Assembly (NCBI GenBank): GCA_002189035.1
Contig: NEEC01000023.1
Span: 62,001 to 126,000, forward strand
Length of the DNA: 64,000 bases
Reading direction: 5' to 3'
From: Utricularia gibba
Taxonomy: Eukaryota > Streptophyta > Magnoliopsida > Lamiales > Lentibulariaceae
Made by a program: the position numbers and the translations under genes. Shown here in pieces: positions 37,749 through 50,472 of the stretch. Each line of letters starts with the position of its first letter. Within the stretch, counting starts at the first letter, position 1. Below the pieces are notes generated by a model. The model saw only the letters and a list, made by a program, of their open reading frames with translations. It made no database searches and was not told the origin of the DNA.

Positions 37749-39018
37749 AAAAAATCAAGTCACGCCCGTGATTTTCAAATTATTAAGAAAAAATAAAAAA
37801 AATAAAAATATTAAACCACTTTTGATTTAATAAATTTTAAAATTAATATTCATCGTATAGAAATATGCATAATAATTTTGATTGTAGTAAATGAATGACG
37901 CGGGCACTAAAGATGATGAGAGTGTGGTTGGGCCAAGAACGTTATTAAACAAAGAAGGCCCAATGTACATTCATATCCCTCCACGTCATAAGCCCAAACA
38001 AGGTTGCGCTCTTTCTCTCACATAATAATAAGATTAAAATTTTATATTGAATTGATTCATTTTTTCACATACGTATTATTAGATGGTCAGATTTCTAAAT
38101 ATTCCTTATCCAAAATAGTCTTGGAACACTAGAGATATTAGAATGATAAACGCTATTAAAACAAATAATGATACATCAGAAGTTGAAAATAGTTGAAAAT
38201 GAAATAATTAAATATATAACAAATTATAAATTAATAATAATTAATTAAATCTAATCTTTTTATTATGATCTATGTATTATTATATGTTTGAGTTTTACAT
38301 ATGTTCGCTCCATCAATCAAATCTTTAATTTCAATAAAAAAACCCAATGAATTAAAAACTCGATTTTTGATTCATCCATATTGTATATTTTAGGTGCAAA
38401 CATCATCACAACCATGTCGTTACAATAATCATATGATATGAAGTTGAATTGGTGCCCACCCCTAGTCTAGTACACATGAAGCACGAGCCTTCGTGTGGCT
38501 GATAAAATGGTCATAGTTCATGCGTGGTTAGTAATAGCTGTCCAAGTTGGGAGTGTATGTCCGTCCTTTTTTATGTTATGAAAAATGAGCACATGGGTTC
38601 TTCTTCTGTGTCCCTCTTCAGAAGCACCAAACGAGCACATGGGTGTTGATGTTACTGCTTGTTTTGATCCTTACAAGTTGACCTCAATTGGGGGGACACA
38701 TGAAAAAGGATTTGCATCTCGAAAACCGTTTACATCTGTAAGAGTTGGACTGGAGTTTTTGGTGTGTTGCAGAAAGATGATGATGATGAGGCTAGTACGG
38801 AGGTTGGAGTATCTATGCGTTGAACAATTAATAATCAAGTAAAAGTCATCGTGGTTGTGGGTGGCTCAGGGTTAACAACTATGAAGAAACTTGCACTAAA
38901 AAAATGGACTCGGGAAACGTCCTTGGGTCGGTCTTTCTTCTTCCACCGACGTGAAGGTTATGGTCTTTCTGAGAGAGAGGAACCCGAGTCTTTGATTGAT
39001 AGGTAGGCGATTTGTGGA
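37749..39018. other. AT-rich spacer
   Basis: No gene is recognised. A frame at 38585-38842 has no family features and no splice partners. Confidence 0.4.
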
Positions 39019-39527
39019 ATGGAGATATTGATATCTCTGTTCGTGCTGTTCTTGGCAGTTGTGGTTGTGGTTGTGATTCACATATGCATCGTGGGGAGGA
39101 CCTTACGCCGGCAGGGTGAAGGAGTGTTTATGGCGGATGGGAGAAGGAGATTGGGGAGCAACAGCATGACACGTGGGGAGATTGAGAGGCTCCCGAGTTT
39201 CCACTTCACCTCGCCGGAGAAGGCTTCAAGTCCCGCGGCGGACTGCGCTGTGTGCCTCGAGAAATTCAGGGGGGAGAAAAGTGCAGGCTTTTGCCTTCTT
39301 GTAATCACAGTTTCCACGCGGAGTGCGTCGATGCTTGGCTTGTGAGAAGCTCGCTTTGCCCTGTTTGCCGAACTGGAGCTAATCATGGTAAAGATGGCTG
39401 CTTTCCTGACAGAATACACACGCAGAGTCTTCCGCTTGAAGCTCAAACTGCAACAGCAGGAGAAAATGGGACTGCGATTCAGATCCAGGAAGGTGTAAAT
39501 ATGGATGAAAACCCATCCCATCGCTGA
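39019..39527 (+). CDS. ATL: ATL-type RING-H2 E3 ubiquitin ligase (small)
   Basis: Small membrane-anchored RING-H2 ligase of the ATL family. The intronless gene starts at ATG 39019 with a hydrophobic helix (LISLFVLFLAVVVVVVIHIC). A basic linker leads to a GLD-region variant (RGEIERLPSFHF) and the RING: DCAVCLEKF (C1, C2), then RLLPSCNHSFHAECVDAWL (C3, H4, H5, C6) and SSLCPVCR (C7, C8). The two halves of the RING are in different frames: the GGGGGG run at 39269-39274 is one G short. Without it the protein would stop after the first cysteine pair and lose ligase activity. The tail ends MDENPSHR with TGA at 39525-39527. Confidence 0.85.
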
Positions 39528-40038
39528 CACCCCAAAATCTCTGTACTTTTATGTCAAGTTAGAAAACAAGATTCACCCACGTTAAGAAAAATTATTTCTG
39601 GGTGGTTTTTAATACTGGGCTTTGTGTGTAGTCTTTGCCAGCGCGAGACTCTCTACAAGTTGCGTCTTTTGCTCCTCCTGGTATGTGGGTTTCCCATATT
39701 TGTTAACATTCAGAGTTCTGTTTGTCGTGCGAATAGAAAATGAGATAATATCAGACTCTGAGGAATTGAGGTGTTTGGGAATGTGAAGACAATAAAGCGG
39801 CACACTGCAATGGTGTGCTGCTGAAGTTGCATTCATGGTAATGATATAACACTGCAAACGCCGAGGTCCCGACTTTGCTTTTGTTGCATTTGCCTTCAGT
39901 TTTACTACTTATCTACTTTTTCACGCTCTCCTCTCTCCTCATTTACTGCGCTTGGGGAAAGGGGATTCATGGTAGTGTGTATGTATATAACACGCGAGAG
40001 AATGTCTGAAATGCTCTGGTTTCTCAACTCTTTGTAAG
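39528..40038. other. Spacer between ATL and NHL genes
   Basis: 3' flank of ATL and promoter of the NHL gene. CT-rich tract at 39915-39945. No coding signal. Confidence 0.35.
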
Positions 40039-42227
40039 ATGGGTAAAGCTTCTGGGCTCATCCTTGTTGCATTTCTAGGGGTTCTGATTCATGGGTCTTC
40101 ATGTGTTTCTGCATCCTCAACTTCAAGTAAGTTCTGATTGTGCCTTCTGACTGCAAGTTTCGATGGATGAGAACCGAGGGTTATACGAATTTTTCAGGAA
40201 TCGTAGCTGGGGTTGTTAACAATGTCGCCTCCACAATCATCAAACGCCTTTGGTCTCTGAAACCACCCAGTAAAACTGGTATTTGATTGCACAACTGATG
40301 TTTCTGTTTCTGCAACGTTTCGGTGAAAATGGGTTCATGGGTTTCTGTCATTCAGTGATTCCTAGCCGCTCCATGATGAAATTCGAAAGCGGTTACAATG
40401 TCGAAACCGTGTTTGATGGAAGCAAGCTAGGAATTGAGCCTCACTCTCTGGGGATCTCTTCGGAAGGAGACATTTTGATATTGGACTCTGAAAACAGCAA
40501 CATTTACAGAATTTCAAACCCTTTGTCTCGATGTGAGTGTTTGCTACCTTCATCCATAATGCATATGAAATCCATAGTTCATGTATTTGTGCTAGGGATA
40601 TCTGCATTGTCAGGATTTCCTTTCTGGGATTCCTTTCTTGACCTCTACTCGACTGGTATCTGCTTTAGCAAGGAATAATAAGAAGTAGCTCTTTTATTCC
40701 GGTGCTTTACATCTTTTAATTGGTTTTCACTTTTCCTAAAGTGCTTCCACAGCTTTAACTTGTCTCTGCTCAGCTGAATGCGCTTCATTTCTGTTCAATA
40801 CTACATTCTTGTTAGCAGACAGCAGGCCCAAGTTGCTAACCGGATCCATGGAGGGGCACACCGGCCATGTAGATGCAAGGCTACGAGATGCAAGAATGAA
40901 CCATCCAAAGGGTCTGGCTGTGGATGACAGTGGCAATATATATGTTGCAGATACCATGAATATGGCGATCCGCAAGATCACCGATACCGGTTTAGTAACT
41001 ATCATCAGCATCAAAACGACCATTTTTTCCCTGTAGGAACTGGATTTGAACTAATTGGTTACTCTCTGCAGGAGTTGTGACAATAGCAGGAGGAAAATCA
41101 GGCCGAGGAGGACATGTTGATGGTCCAAGTGAAGATGCCAAGTTTTCAAATGATTTTGACGTGATTTATGTTGCAAGTAGCTGCTCTCTTTTGGTTGTCG
41201 ACCGGGGTAACCGTGTGATCCGTGAAATCCATCTCCGGGAAGATGATTGTGCTCGCCATGAAGAAGAAAACAATCTTCATTTAGGTAGTAAGAAGCCTCA
41301 AGTCTTCATTCCACTGGATTGGCTACTCACACTGCTCTCATCTCAGGCATTGCTGTTCTCGCTGCTGCCTGTTTCTTTGGCTATATGTTGGCACTGTTGC
41401 AAACCCGGATCGCCTCGATTCTTCGAAGCAAACCGGTGAGCACAAAACATTGTCTTTCCAACTTTCCTTGCAGTGGAATTGAAACACCTGAAGATTAGCT
41501 GTGTTTTATGAGCAAGTTTTGTCCTGTTTTATCGCAGAAAATGGAGACATACGGTGAGGCTACAACTCCGGCGCCATATCAGAGTGCTCACCCTCAGAGA
41601 TCTATGCGCCCGCCCCTGATTCCTCCTGATGTGGAATATGAAAAGCAAGAAGAGGGCTTGTTCACTGCAACAGGGAAATTGATCCTCTCAGCAGGCTCGG
41701 CTTTTTTTGATATCTTCATCGGGCTTGTTCCAAGCTTCAAGAAGAAAACACTGCACCATGCTCAGCACCTTCATCACCATCCGCGATCGAGGATCAAGGG
41801 AGATTTGCCTGTCCCCGAGACCTTCATAATCCCACGAGACGACGAGACCCCGCCAGTGGAACCCAGAGATCACACTCCAAGAAGAAGCTATCCTCTCTCA
41901 GCCAAGGATGTCGAGAGGGAGAAGTCTCGCCATTTCAAGCCAAGCCGGGGAGGTTACAGCCGGTGGGACAGAGACTACCACCCGCAGCCTCCTCCGCCGC
42001 AACGCCATCTCCAGCACCAGAAGCACCACCCATCCAGACCTCAAACTTATTATGAGCAGCAGAGAGGTGATGATGAGCCAAATGAAATCGTCTTTGGAGC
42101 AGTACAAGAGCGAGATGGTCGGGGGGAGGCAATGGTTATCAAAGCTGTTGACTATAGAGATGCTTTCAATAGCAATCAGACTGTAAGATCAAGATATAAC
42201 TATATGAGCTATGCTTATGGATATTAA
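40039..42227 (+). CDS. NHL-repeat membrane protein
   Basis: Plant NHL-domain protein of unknown biochemical role. It has a signal peptide (GLILVAFLGVLIHGSSCVSA), then beta-propeller NHL repeats: HSLGISSEGDILILDSENSN, MNHPKGLAVDDSGNIYVADT, MNMAIRKITDTGVVTIAGG, FSNDFDVIYV and LLVVDRGNRVIREI. One transmembrane segment follows (IAVLAAACFFGYMLALL). The long cytosolic tail is Pro/His/Arg-rich with LFTATGKLILSAGSAFFDIF and PRRSYPLSAKDVE. Exons at 40039, 40198, 40355, 40818, 41072, 41347 and 41539 (approximate starts) are in phase, and the stop is TAA at 42225-42227. A single-pass receptor-like layout is inferred: extracellular propeller, intracellular disordered tail without a kinase. Confidence 0.88.
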
Positions 42228-42851
42228 CACATTAGAACTCACACTAGTAGATATTCCCTTTCTTCTTCTCTTATTACAACAGTGCATCCTGCTTGTCATT
42301 TCTATCAAAATCAGCAAGTCTGTCACAAGGATTCCATGCTTTTCTACAAGGTGCATTTGCTTTCAAAACTACCATAAAAACAGAAAATCAAACTCAGGGC
42401 GATCCCCTTCCGGTGTCCCAATGCATTCATAATGTGATGTCCTTCACCCGGAGCGGGAGCAGGAGCAGGAGCAGAGTGTGCTAACATAGCCACATGGTTT
42501 GCAGTGAAGAATCGTACTTTTGGAACGCTGAGAATCGTCCGGAGCGAATTGCAGTGAAGATGATGACAAAAATAAGATGAAAAACAAGAAAGAGTTGAGC
42601 TTGGAGGCCATGAATATGGCTTCAAGAGAGTACAGTAGTATTAAGATTGATTTTTGTTGATGGTTGCTTCAGTATGGTATATGTGAGTATCGGATTCTTA
42701 GACATTCCTCTCTTGAGAGTTTCCCAGAACAAGGGATTGGGAGAACTTAGAATGACAGCAAAACTCAAGCACAGAAGATGTATTGGTTTGATTTCAGTAG
42801 CAAGCCATGCAGTTTTCTGTTGAGAGAATATGCGAAAAAGTATGAAACTTG
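42228..42851. other. Convergent 3' region of NHL and ATL46-like genes
   Basis: Tail-to-tail 3' UTRs of the NHL and ATL46-like genes. No further gene is recognised. Confidence 0.35.
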
Positions 42852-43931
42852 TTAAACAGCCGCTGCTCTGTGCATCCATGTTACATCCAACTTGGGAGAA
42901 GTTAGATTGCCATCTGTGGTTTCATTGCACTGGGAAGCATATTTGCCCTTCTTGGACCATAACCAAATCTTGGAAACAGAATAGCTATCAGTCTTTGTTC
43001 CAATACTTATCTTCTTCCCTCTGTTGCTTCCATGTAACGAAGGATCACCATGTCCTCCAGTAGAAAGCGTTGGGCTTTTTCTTGTAGTATTAGGACTCAA
43101 AGCCACCCTGAGATTCATGTCTCTGACGATATACTGATAAGAACCCATGGAGTAGCATCTTCTTGCATCAAGTCTACTGCTGCTACTTCCTTCTTCTCCT
43201 CCTCCTGCTGCTTCATTCATTTTCCTAAACTTTCCAAGCCTCACAGGGAAAACCCCCTTCCCTCGTGCAATTTCTTCGATTTCGACTCGTTTTTGTAACA
43301 CTGAGAGACCATTATCAACATGGCTTTGGCAGCCATCTTCTTCTCGGGACTCTTGGAGTTCAAAAATCGGATTATCCATCGGGAAACCTGCACCTGCACT
43401 GAAAAGAGTGCCTCTGCAGAGAGGGCAGGTTGAATTTGAGAGAAGCCAAGTATCAATGCAGCTTATATGGAAAGCATGGCTACAAAGAGGCAGTAATCTC
43501 AGTCGATCAGTCTCTGTGAATTCACTCAAACAAACAGCACAATCGAGATGCTCTTTTTGACCTTCAATCTCTTTATACGTGAACACAGGCAATGCATCTA
43601 TAAAAGCTTGATCTAAGCCAGAATCATGGAGGTTAAAGAGCTGCCGGAGCTGCCTTTGAAGAGCATCAGATGCTGATTCATCCAAGTTTCTGTTAGACTC
43701 ATGAGATGAAGATGAGTTCTTCATGAGATATCTAACAAGCAAGTGAAGAAGACCAGAAATGAAGAAAAGAACAGCCAAGGTTACTATAACGAACACAACA
43801 GCAGGACTATTCCTCGATTCTCTATGGCTACCCCAGAAACATCTGAGGGGTGAACTGGAGGAGATGGGCCTAACCCATCTGTTTGATGACGAATCCATGA
43901 AACTTTCAAATGGGAGTGCCCAGAACTCCAT
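42852..43931 (-). CDS. ATL46: ATL46-like RING-H2 E3 ubiquitin ligase
   Basis: Intact intronless 359-residue ATL ligase. A transmembrane helix near residues 45-70 ([20 protein letters not shown]) is followed by HLLVRYLMK, then the GLD motif ([18 protein letters not shown]) and a RING-H2 with all eight ligands: [13 protein letters not shown] and CPLC with the conserved tryptophan WLLSN between. The long Ser/Arg-rich C-terminal tail has [10 protein letters not shown], typical of ATL13/46/47. It probably marks membrane-associated targets for degradation; the ATL46 branch is inferred from the TM segment and tail. A second in-frame Met (MDSSSN) could be the true start. No frame break. It faces the NHL gene tail to tail and TIM44 head to head. 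Confidence 0.93.
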   Translation of the reverse strand: MEFWALPFESFMDSSSNRWVRPISSSSPLRCFWGSHRESRNSPAVVFVIVTLAVLFFISGLLHLLVRYLMKNSSSSHESNRNLDESASDALQRQLRQLFNLHDSGLDQAFIDALPVFTYKEIEGQKEHLDCAVCLSEFTETDRLRLLPLCSHAFHISCIDTWLLSNSTCPLCRGTLFSAGAGFPMDNPIFELQESREEDGCQSHVDNGLSVLQKRVEIEEIARGKGVFPVRLGKFRKMNEAAGGGEEGSSSSRLDARRCYSMGSYQYIVRDMNLRVALSPNTTRKSPTLSTGGHGDPSLHGSNRGKKISIGTKTDSYSVSKIWLWSKKGKYASQCNETTDGNLTSPKLDVTWMHRAAAV

Positions 43932-45400
43932 CTCTGCACTTCCATTGAAGTGTTGGGAGAAACAGCTCGATAGAAATACAAGCTTCTGCTACGAAAAGAC
44001 AGATTAAAAGGGTCTACAATCCGGCAAAAGCGAGATACAAGAAGACAATCTTTTGACTAAGTTGTCTGAAAGCACCAATACCAGAAAGTTAAGCAGAAGA
44101 AACAAGATTGGGGATGGGGAAAAATAAGTAACAGTTTCTGCTCGTTTTCAGTTACAAAGGCTCAAGAAACTGATTTCCCTTGAAAGAAAGGGGCAAGATG
44201 CGCACATCCACCTCATTTATTCACAAACATTGCGCCCGAGAAAGACAACAGTTACTTTCAAAGATCGAATCTTTACCTAAGTTGATACCCAACCACCCTC
44301 CTAACATGCGCATCGGGAATCTTATTCAGACAAAAACGCAGCCGTGAACATAAATTCCTTTTTCAGCGAGTTTTGCTTAGAAGATGAAAGAAAGAAAAAC
44401 AGCACAAGCTCCGACCAAGTGGAAAGTGAAGCCATCACAAGAACACATAATAGCCCAAAATAGACGGAAAACGAAACATCATAAAACCAGCCCAGCATAA
44501 GAATTTTTCAACACGGAGGTGGGAAGCAATTGTGGACAAGTAGGGACTGGGATGGCGCTAGTTAACAAAACAACCGATAAAGTTGTATGCATAGCAAAGA
44601 CAAGGGCTTTGATTTTTCCTAACAAAAAGGAAAGAAATGGAAAAGGAAGAAGATGGGAAAGCGAAAGATCCGGTTTAGGGAATTTGAACGCAGTGACCGT
44701 GCAGACAAGACAAGCGCCTCTCCTCATGCAGCCTGTTGCTTCTCCTTCGCAAATACGCTCCCTCATTTCTTCCATAAAAAGCTTAAAACGAGCTAAATCC
44801 CCAAACAAAACCGAACTTGTCCCAGTTCACAAGAAAGACAGTGGGGTTGCTCGTGGATGAATAGGTGGACAAGACACACGTAAGTGTCATTGTGATTGTT
44901 CCATTTAGTGAAAAAGTTGTGGCTGCCTCCACAGCGTTGCAGTGGAGAATGCCGATTGCCAGTCAGCCACCCCAGCCCAGCCCAGTCGCGATCTGCACTT
45001 GCCGTCACTCCGGTAGACCGACGCTCGGCTCTATATAAATAGATGAATTTTCATGAATTTTAAAAATGGTTTAGATCATGGAATGGGTTGTATGAAAGTT
45101 TTGGGCTTTTGGTTTTCATTTTGTGGCCCAAAGTATGTTCATCAGAAGAAATGGCCGGTTTTCGGACGAACAAAAGCCCTAGTTCATCCGTCCTCCGGAA
45201 GTCTGCTCGGACCTTGCGAGATTCGAGAAGCTTGCTTCGGGTTTCACGGTCCCTCTTGGAAGGGCGGTTTTCGTCTGAATACGGATTCTCCATTCGCAGC
45301 TTTTGGGATACTGGTCGGGCGACTTCTGAGAGGGATTCCGGTGCTGCTTCGGCGTTCCTGAGACGGCCTTTTTTTTGTGCAGTTGGATTAGTGTATTTTC
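43932..45400. promoter_or_regulatory. Divergent 5' region, ATL46-like / TIM44
   Basis: 1.5 kb between divergent genes. 43932-44300 is probable ATL46 leader. A 109-codon minus-strand frame at 44479-44808 has no recognisable family and may be leader sequence. 45151-45459 holds an Arg/Ser-rich plus frame that overlaps the TIM44 start (see findings). A T-run followed by GTGCAG at about 45369-45382 looks like a splice acceptor for a 5' UTR intron. Confidence 0.35.
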
Positions 45401-47439
45401 ATGGCTCGAAGGATTCTTGCGAGGAACTTCTTCCATTTCAGAAGTTTTCTTCCTCGTGAAACGCTGAATAGTATATTGAAAGAAACGAAGCCTATTGACT
45501 TGGTGAAAAAAGGCATTCAGGTTGTGAAGGAAGAGTTAAAAGGGAATCCGAATCGGAGAAAACACCTAGAATATGATGCTTTCTCTGGTGCTGGCTCTCA
45601 AAACATTGAAAAGAGTGCAAGAACGGACATGGTTGTGATGCCTTCAAAGCAATCACGGTTGGGTAAGAAATGGAGGAATTCAAGAATAAGGTGCTTTGGT
45701 CGTGTAATTGCATATGTTATCCTGTGTTTCTTCATATCTCAAACTGATATCACGCTAGCATGTTCCAGATGCGTGGACATCCCGCATTCAAGAGCTTCCG
45801 TGGGTTTAGTGAGCCAGTAATTCAAAAGACACAAGAGGTACTACGTTGCTGACCAGCAGTTTCAGAGTTTCCACATTTAAATCTTCAAAAATCTGTTCAA
45901 AATTGTATTTTCTTTCTTGACGTTTCCTGCACGGTATCATGATTTTAGTGTGGTCGATAGTTTTTTAGAGTATGGTATTTCATTACCTGGCTTCTAGATC
46001 GGCGAGGACATGCGGGAGAGATGGGAAACAAGTGATCACCCTGTTGTTCACAAAATACAAGAGTGAGTTCAGAGGCATTTCTTTTGTTATGCCTGTGTGC
46101 ATGTTTTGTTTTTATTTCCCAATTGTCCAAGACTGAGGTTAATTTGTAAAAAAATGATTGCAAATCTGTGCTCCAGCATTAGTGAAACCGTTCTTGGAGA
46201 ATCACATACTGCAATGTCATTTAAAGAGATTCGACGCAGAGAACCGTAAGATAAAGATTTCTCTTATTTTCCTGTCAATACCCTTCTTCTGTGCATATGA
46301 GTATGGATTGTTGCAGGACATTTTCTTTACCTGATTTCGTTGCTGATGTTCAAGAAATTATCAAACCAGTTCTGCTTGCGTATTTCAAGGTAATATTTGA
46401 TGATTGTTTGAAAAAATAATGGATTTTACGCCAGTGGTTGACATCTTGCGTTAATTTCATGATTTTTTTTTCATTTTTAGACAATATCATAAAATATAAT
46501 TGTCAATAGCATGTAAAAAGTAGAGAAATTACTTTTCAAACCTGTACGGAGGGTGTGGTCATTGCATGCATCACAATGCTGGTCATCGTCTTGCCGTTAA
46601 GCCAGTCACTTTGTTTTCTGCTGCATTTAAGACGTCTATGCTGCAGGCGGATTCAGAAGTTTTAAAGAAGTATTGTACTCCTTCATTGATTGAGCGGTGT
46701 AAACACGAGCATAGAGCTTATGAAAGTCAAGGGATATTTTTTGAGAACAAGGTACGAATTTTTTTTTTTTTTTGTATAGTTTTATTTGCTTGTGAGTTTC
46801 AGTGACGTGATTGATCCCGTGCAATTGTAGATTTTACATATTTCCGAAGCTGATGTCCTAGAGACCAAAATGATTGGAGACTCTCCTGTCATTGTTGTCC
46901 GTGTAAGGACTAGTAACACTATCTCCTTTTCATGTCTCTTCTCTATCTGTTTGTCGGGTGAGTTGTTATTTAATGCAAGCTAGTTATTTGACGCCACAAC
47001 ATGTGCAGTTTCAGACGCATCAAGTGTACTGCATTCGTGACCAGCTAGGCTCAATAAAAGATGGTAGCCAGGTAGACTGAGAAGCTTTCTCATACACGTT
47101 TGCTTTGAGCTTTGCCCATTGACAGCTGATCAAGGAATTTTTTGTGCTATTGTGAACCGAGGGATTTTTCATGAATACAATCGTCTGCTGCCTCCTCTGA
47201 CTGCCCCTGCGACATTGCATAAAAAAAAAGAAACTGCATCCCCTGGCTTCTAGTTCCTGAACATTTGTTACTGCTATTCATGCCTTTGCCGTTTATTGAT
47301 GGTACAGGACACAATCCAAACTGTAATCTACGCTTGGGCGATGCAACAGCTGGTCCCCGAAGAGCATGGAGAGGACGTTCCATACCCACTGTGGAAGCTT
47401 CGAGAAATGCTGCAGTTCAACACTCGGGCCCTAATCTGA
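45401..47439 (+). CDS. TIM44: TIM44-type mitochondrial import protein
   Basis: Resembles TIM44, the inner-membrane anchor that ties mtHsp70 to the TIM23 channel. The N-terminus [18 protein letters not shown] is a likely presequence. Next are [26 protein letters not shown] and [15 protein letters not shown]. The C-terminal Tim44 domain spans the remaining exons: [74 protein letters not shown] and YAWAMQQL, ending in [13 protein letters not shown] with TGA at 47437-47439. In exon 1 GG at 45672-45673 is one G short: added, it gives KKWEEFKNK ending at the splice site. It lacks the roughly 180-residue coiled-coil segment seen after the presequence in other plant TIM44s. Confidence 0.87.
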
Positions 47440-48508
47440 TTACCCTCTTTTTGAGTTGACCGAGCTCCGAGACCGGGATCACACAGGTCAGTCAGAGTAG
47501 GGTTATTCAGTTCTCGAGTAGTTAGGATTGAATAACTAATACGCATGCATAATCCTCTCCCCCTGTCTGTGGCTCTGCGTTTTTCAATGTGACTGAGCTC
47601 CGACTCTTCGTGGTGGCATGCCACGGGAGTCGAGAATACTTTGTATACTGGAGTGGCCAAATTCTTTTATTTATTTTCATCGAGGGACATTTCGGAAGTG
47701 AATTGAATCGTATTAATCATGGTTTTTTTTTATTGTTTGTATGTGATCTTTTCCTGAAAATGGTAGAGCATTTTTGGTGGTAGTTTTAAAGTTAAAACTA
47801 TATTTGATGTGCATCAATTTGAGAGATGATGATTTTCTGGGAAGACGTGTTTTAGAATAAAATAATATAAAATTATGATGATAATAATATTATATAATTA
47901 GATGGGTGGAGATGAACATTTAATATGCTAAAACACTGATTTAAAGCAGCTGGTGACGTGAGATATAGGAGCACAGCACTTCCACAAGTTGGTCCCAATT
48001 TCATGATGGGGACTGCTCTGGAGAAGAAGAAGTTGGTGTTGGTTTCCCCTCCAGGGAAAGCAGAACAACGAACGACGCTGCATGTTGTGCGCAGTTTCGT
48101 GCACCATCAAGTTTCGTAACATTTGTTTTGTAGATGTAGAGCAGAGCAGCACATCAAAAAGAAGGAAAAAAAAGGAAAAAAGTTAGTTACTTGGGGAGGG
48201 CTGGGCCCTTGCCTTCATTAATGTGTGTGGAGTTGGAGTGGAGTGCACACACACACCACGGACCGGCACTGAAGACGACAAAAGTGCTTCTTTTTTGTTT
48301 TCTTTATCTGCCTGCGGCTTGGCTTGTGATACGACAACTGCAAGTCCTCTACTTGGGCTTGCAAGCATTCATTCACTTGGATTATTAAAAAGGGATGGAT
48401 GGATGAGAGCATCTCATCTCTGCCTGCCGGACACCCCCAAGACGTGGCTTGCCGCTCCCGTGTGACATCATAAAGCTCACGATCCTCCGACCCACCCCCC
48501 AGACCGGA
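47440..48508. other. Spacer between TIM44 and UMAMIT genes
   Basis: No gene is recognised. Includes TIM44 3' UTR, AT-rich DNA at 47700-47930 and GC-rich UMAMIT leader from about 48200. Confidence 0.4.
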
Positions 48509-50080
48509 ATGGCGACCCCAGCTGCTACAAGCATCTCCTTCCCTTCGCCGCCCTTGTGACTATGGAGGCCATCAACGTTACGCTCAACACGCTCTTCAAG
48601 CTCGCCACGCGCCAGGGGATGAGCCGCCACGTCTTCCTTGTTTACGCCTACGCCGTCGCCGCCCTCCTCCTCCTCCCCTCCCTTTCTTCTCCGCCCGGTT
48701 AGTTACTTACTTACCTTCCCTTCGATTTTAACTCCAATTATTCGGCGACCTGGGATTGACTCTTTCTTTTCGCAGATCACGGGTGCTTCCGCCGTTGACA
48801 TTCAGAATCATGATCAAGATTTTTCTCCTGGGAGTCGTTGGGTAAGGAATTCATCCCCGATCGTCGATCCCGCGGCGGTAGTTGATGGTTTTTGCTTGTG
48901 GGCGCAGGTATGTTTCGCAAATAATGGGCTACACGGGGATCAATTTCGCGTCTCCGACGCTGGCTTCCGCCATGAGCAACCTCACTCCGGCCTTCACCTT
49001 CCTCCTCGCTGTAATTTTCAGGTCTTTTTCTGCTTTGGGTTTTTCCGACGGTGGGTCCTTCCACAAGTCTCTTGTTGTGTTCTCTACACTCGGATTGCCT
49101 TTGTGTTCACGCAACCCAAGTCAATAATGATTTGGTACCACAGGATGGAGAAAGTCGAATTCGCCAGCGTCAGCAGCCGAGCCAAACTCCTCGGCACCGC
49201 CGTCTCAATCGCCGGAGCCTTCATCGTTACTTTCTACCACGGCCCAAGTCTCAGTCCCACCTCCTCCTCGTCCACTTCCCCTGTTATCGCGCTTCGTCAA
49301 TCTTCGCCGCAGTCAAATTGGATTTTCGGCAGCCTATTCCTCACAGTGGAGTATTTCCTCGTCCCCGTCTGGTACATTATTCAGGTACCAGTGATCAATC
49401 TCAAACTGTGAAGTCATTCATTCCTTCACTCAGATTCTCCATGTCTCTTCCTCTGTAGGTACACATCATGAAGGAATTCCCATCAGAGCTAACCATAGTC
49501 TTCTTCTACACCGCCTTTGTGAGCATTCTTGCTGCCCTTTTTGGCTCATTCATTGAGCGGGATTCCAGTAAATGGTTAATCACACCCAGTGTGGCCTTAG
49601 CCTCCATTTTATGCTCTGTAAGCAAGCATCAGACCTGTTAATCTTCCTCTGTGGCATAAACAGAAACAAAACACTGATCTCTCTTATCTGAAACCAGGGA
49701 ATCTTCGGGTGTGGCATAAACAACGCTGTTCATACTTGGGCATTGCACTTGAGGGGCCCTGTGTACGTCGCCATGTTCAAGCCCCTTTCGATCGCAATCG
49801 CGGCCGCCATGGGAGTCATCATCCTCGGCGACACTCTGTATCTTGGAAGGTAAAGATAGATAGCAACCAAATCCTCCCCTCTGGTTTGGGACTACTTACC
49901 AACAACACCACTGTGTGATGACAGCATCATTGGGCTACAACCATTGCCATTGGATTCTACACCGTGATGTGGGGAAAAGCCAAAGAGGAGCTGACTGAAA
50001 TCGGTGCAAACACCAGCAGTGACTTGGAATCAGCTGCCTCCCAGAAAGCTCCTCTGCTGCAGTCCAGGAGTAGAGAATAA
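48509..50080 (+). CDS. UMAMIT: UMAMIT (WAT1-related, nodulin MtN21-like) transporter
   Basis: Ten-helix EamA/DMT-fold amino-acid or auxin transporter. Seven exons. Readable parts: [119 protein letters not shown] and the end [11 protein letters not shown] with TAA at 50078-50080. Three frame breaks, each needing one base: near the start (ATGGCGACCCC, 48509-48519), at GGG 48781-48783 before [15 protein letters not shown], and at GGG 49932-49934, where one more G gives [20 protein letters not shown]. With them the exons form a full family member. Left as is, no long protein would be made. Confidence 0.88.
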
Positions 50081-50264
50081 AAAGATGATGACTTGGGAGG
50101 TGAGGAGCGAATCCCACCTCAGCCCATCTATTATTGGAAGACAACACACAGCAAGGCACAGCTTGTTTGGTTTGTATCAGCGAGCGGCATTCCAGGCGTG
50201 TTGTATAGTAAGCAGTATCAAGTGTCCCCAACTCCTATTTGTGGGAAGAAAATGGGACTACGTC

Positions 50265-50270
50265 AATAAA
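50265..50270 (+). terminator. AATAAA poly(A) signal of UMAMIT gene
   Basis: AATAAA about 185 bases after the UMAMIT stop. Confidence 0.4.
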
Positions 50271-50472
50271 TGTATTTAAAGTACATATAAATAATTTGAA
50301 ATGAAAATAATGAATTAAATTATGATTAAATGAATAAAAATAATAATTTAAACTATTAATTTTAAAAAATAAAATTTATTTTTTGGTGGGCCAAAATGGA
50401 TGTGGGCTTAACTTTCGTTGTTATAGATATTTAACCGGCCCGCTGGACGGATCTCAGCCGTACGGTCTGACC

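Noticed and set aside
44479-44808. 109-codon minus-strand ORF between ATL46 and TIM44 as a gene
   Set aside because: No recognisable family, low complexity in places, and it lies where the ATL46 leader is expected.
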